DNA of 7,245 nucleotides from positions 1-7,245 of the forward strand of contig JAICXR010000165.1 in assembly GCA_025980355.1 (NCBI GenBank), read 5' to 3'. The translations under genes and the position numbers were made by a program. Positions 5,487 to 7,245 of the stretch are shown in pieces. The stretch is from Chloroflexota bacterium (GTDB lineage Bacteria > Chloroflexota > UBA4733). Within the stretch, counting starts at the first letter, position 1. Every line of letters starts with the position of its first letter. The notes under the pieces are model-generated. The model saw nothing but the letters and a program-made list of their open reading frames with translations. It was not told where the DNA came from and made no database searches.

Positions 5487-6308
5487 ATGGCTATGCCGAT
5501 CTCGTTCATCACCGCCGACTACGTGGCGCGGGAGTCGCACTATGCGCTCCAACCGTTCAACTGGGGTACCGCCGCGCGGGCGACGGTCGAGGCGTTTCAC
5601 GGTCCGCGGTTCGCCCAGAAATTCGACGAGCTGTGCGCCCTGGTCGCCGACGCCGGCTTCAGCAATATCGACCTGTGGGTGGCGCACCTGGACCCATCCG
5701 TCGCCCCGCCATCGATGGTCGAGGAGGCGGCGACGATCCTGCGCCAGCGCGGGCTGCGCGTGGTCGCCTACACCGGCGGCCTGGGGCGCCCGAACATGAG
5801 CCGGGCCGACGCCGAGCGCGTCTACGAGGTGGCGAAGGCGATCGGGGCACCGCTGCTGGGCGTCGGCCTCCACCCGACGAACGCGCCGCTCGCCTACCAG
5901 TTGGGCAAGGAGTACGGCATCAAGTACGCCATCGAGAACCACCCGGAGAAGAATCCCCAGGAACTGCTGGCCCGGATCGGCGACTACGGCGAGGTGATCG
6001 GCGTGACGCAGGACACCGGCTTCTGGGGCCAGTTCGGCTACGACGCCGTGGCGGCCACCCACGAGCTGAAGGATCACCTGCTGCACATGCACCTCAAGCA
6101 GGTCCGCCAGACGGCCGAGGGCTGGCATTCCTGCGCCTACGACGAGGGCGTCGTCGATGTGCAGGGCGTGGCGAAGGCGCTGCAGGCCATCGGCTATACG
6201 GGCGCCATCTCCGTGGAGCACGAGCCGGCCCACGAAGATCCGATGCCGGCCGTGCGGCGCAGCGCGCAAGACCTGCGCGCCTGGCTCGGCGCCGACGCGA
6301 TCGGCTGA
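5487..6308 (+). CDS. Sugar phosphate isomerase/epimerase family protein (xylose isomerase-like TIM barrel)
   Basis: A 273-residue TIM-barrel protein of the AP-endonuclease-2/xylose isomerase-like family, whose members isomerise or epimerise sugars, cyclitols and related compounds with a bound metal. The four expected ligands are visible: E150 in AIENHPEK, D176 in TQDTGFW, H202 in LHMHLKQ and E244 in SVEHEP. The early barrel segments FDELCALVADAGFSNIDLW and LRQRGLRVVAYTGG also fit. The ATG at 5487 follows a strong AAGGGGAGGAA about ten bases upstream; the frame stays open to 5328 through the promoter region, which is not coding. A second ATG at 5493 is possible. There is no signal peptide, so it is cytoplasmic. 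It is followed after 11 bases by a glycosidase-like gene, which suggests a shared carbohydrate pathway. The exact substrate cannot be read from the sequence. Confidence 0.9.
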   Translation: MAMPISFITADYVARESHYALQPFNWGTAARATVEAFHGPRFAQKFDELCALVADAGFSNIDLWVAHLDPSVAPPSMVEEAATILRQRGLRVVAYTGGLGRPNMSRADAERVYEVAKAIGAPLLGVGLHPTNAPLAYQLGKEYGIKYAIENHPEKNPQELLARIGDYGEVIGVTQDTGFWGQFGYDAVAATHELKDHLLHMHLKQVRQTAEGWHSCAYDEGVVDVQGVAKALQAIGYTGAISVEHEPAHEDPMPAVRRSAQDLRAWLGADAIG

Positions 6309-6312
6309 GGGG
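6307..6312 (+). promoter_or_regulatory. Ribosome binding site at the isomerase stop, choosing the glycosidase start
   Basis: GAGGGG, which overlaps the isomerase TGA, lies seven bases before the ATG at 6320 but only one base before the ATG at 6314. Normal spacing favours 6320 and indicates coupled translation. Confidence 0.6.
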
Positions 6313-6319
6313 TATGGGC

Positions 6320-7245
6320 ATGTTGCCTTCACACCATCTCACGCCGGGCGGCAAGGTCTTCGGCCATCTGCCGCCGTTTGATCCCGATGCCGGCGACGTG
6401 ATCGCCGAGCCGCCCGGCGCCGGGTATGGCTACTGGGTGGGGGCGCCCAGCGCCCTGTTCGACGCCGAAAGCGGCAGCTTCTATCTCTGCTACCGGCGGC
6501 GCTGGCCGTTGGGCGGCCGGCGGGGCGGGGAGTGCGCCATCGCTCGCAGCGACGACGGCGTCCACTTCCAGGAGATCTGGAAGGCGCAACGCGAGCAGTT
6601 CGGGGCGAACTCCATCGAGAAGTCGGCGATCTTCCGCGATCCCTCCGGCGAGTGGCGGCTCTACGTCAGCTCCGACATCGCCGCCGCCTACGACCGCAAC
6701 CCGCCGACCTGGCGCGTTGACCTGTTGCAGGCCGACGACCCCGCCAGCTTCGATCCCTTGACGCGCCGGATCGTGTTGGATGCGCCGATGTTTGGCGTCA
6801 GCCACATCAAAGACCCGACGGTGAACGTGATCGGCAACGAGTACTTCGTCTATACCTCGGTGGGCCGCCTCCAACAGCACCACGAGCCCGACGCCCAGGG
6901 GATTATCCGCCCGGCAGGACGCGGCATGATCGCGCTCCACCGTTCGCCCGACGGCGTGTTCTTCCCCACGGCGGAGATCATCATGGAGCCGAACGCCGTC
7001 GACACCATGAACGTCCGGGCCTGCAGCGTGCTCTACGTCGCGCCCCTCTGGTACCTGATCTACGACGGCGGCCCGACCCGCGCCGACTCCTACGACGAGT
7101 TCACCCGCCTCGCCGCCAGCTTCGACCCGATCCACTTCCAACCGGTGTCCGGCCGCGACCCCTGGGTGCGCTCCTCCCACGCCTCCGGCAGCGTCCGCTA
7201 CGTCGACGCCATCCAGGTCGACGGCGTCATGCACTACTACTACGA
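6320..7245 (+). CDS. Five-bladed beta-propeller glycosidase-like protein, N-terminal part (cut by right edge)
   Basis: The frame is open for 308 codons to the right edge. The sequence has the repeated blade pattern of the GH32/GH43/GH130-type five-bladed propellers: WVGAPSALFDAESGSFYLCY (39-58), ARSDDGVHF (75-83), EKSAIFRDPSGEWRLYVSS, HIKDPTVN with D165 as a candidate acidic catalytic or transition-state residue, ALHRSPDGVFF, and near the edge WYLIYDGGPTRADSYDEF and HYYYE. These proteins cut or phosphorolyse glycosidic bonds; the assignment to a numbered family is not possible from what is seen. No signal peptide is visible, so it is probably cytoplasmic and acts on imported sugars. It follows the isomerase by 11 bases and is likely co-transcribed with it. 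The C-terminus is missing only because of the window edge. An alternative start is the ATG at 6314. Confidence 0.8.
   Translation, partial: MLPSHHLTPGGKVFGHLPPFDPDAGDVIAEPPGAGYGYWVGAPSALFDAESGSFYLCYRRRWPLGGRRGGECAIARSDDGVHFQEIWKAQREQFGANSIEKSAIFRDPSGEWRLYVSSDIAAAYDRNPPTWRVDLLQADDPASFDPLTRRIVLDAPMFGVSHIKDPTVNVIGNEYFVYTSVGRLQQHHEPDAQGIIRPAGRGMIALHRSPDGVFFPTAEIIMEPNAVDTMNVRACSVLYVAPLWYLIYDGGPTRADSYDEFTRLAASFDPIHFQPVSGRDPWVRSSHASGSVRYVDAIQVDGVMHYYY

Noticed and set aside
3853..5799. A 648-codon plus-strand open frame across the propeller gene and into the isomerase
   Set aside because: It is antisense to the propeller and out of frame with the isomerase, has a long Arg/Gly/Ala run opposite the Ser/Thr/Ala linker, and no domain. 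It is a shadow of GC-rich coding.
6329..7234. A 301-codon minus-strand open frame opposite the right-hand gene
   Set aside because: The plus-strand frame from 6320 has propeller blade motifs, a ribosome site and correct operon spacing; the minus frame has none.

Overview
This 7.2 kb GC-rich window from a bacterial chromosome holds eight protein genes, six complete and one cut by each edge. The dense packing, high GC in third codon positions, a Tat-type lipoprotein with a long Ser/Thr/Ala linker, paired metal-dependent amidohydrolases and a PPC/DUF296 protein together suggest a soil or thermophilic Chloroflexota-like lineage (Thermomicrobia-type) or, less likely, an actinobacterium. This is inference from gene style only. 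No rRNA, tRNA, transposase or CRISPR array was seen.

Left block (1-2634, minus strand). A promoter near 2607-2634 drives a tight three-gene operon: a 405-aa amidohydrolase, a 366-aa amidohydrolase paralogue (12-nt gap, Shine-Dalgarno overlapping the previous stop), then a Rieske [2Fe-2S] protein whose ATG overlaps the previous stop by one base and which runs off the left edge. The two amidohydrolases share the same unusual ligand layout (DxDxH, H, E, D). With the Rieske protein they look like a module for an aromatic or other ring substrate that is not identified here.

Middle block (2635-3890). A membrane-anchored extracytoplasmic HNH-like protein on the plus strand converges on a PPC/DUF296 protein on the minus strand. 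Their stops are separated by 13 bases and sit on a perfect 16-bp palindrome. Upstream of the PPC gene is a 125-bp element with 21-bp inverted ends, each end also able to fold into its own hairpin.

Right block (3889-7245). A minus-strand Tat lipoprotein with a YVTN-type beta-propeller has a 56-residue extension before the twin-arginine motif and a linker of about 95 Ser/Thr/Ala residues. Divergent from it, across an AT-rich 152-bp promoter region, is a plus-strand pair: a sugar phosphate isomerase/epimerase-like TIM barrel and, 11 bases downstream, a five-bladed-propeller glycosidase-like protein that runs off the right edge. This pair probably belongs to a carbohydrate catabolic operon continuing to the right.

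I see no clear new defence or mobile system. The best second looks are the inverted-repeat element at 3758-3882, the odd N-terminus of the propeller lipoprotein, and the amidohydrolase pair with the Rieske protein.
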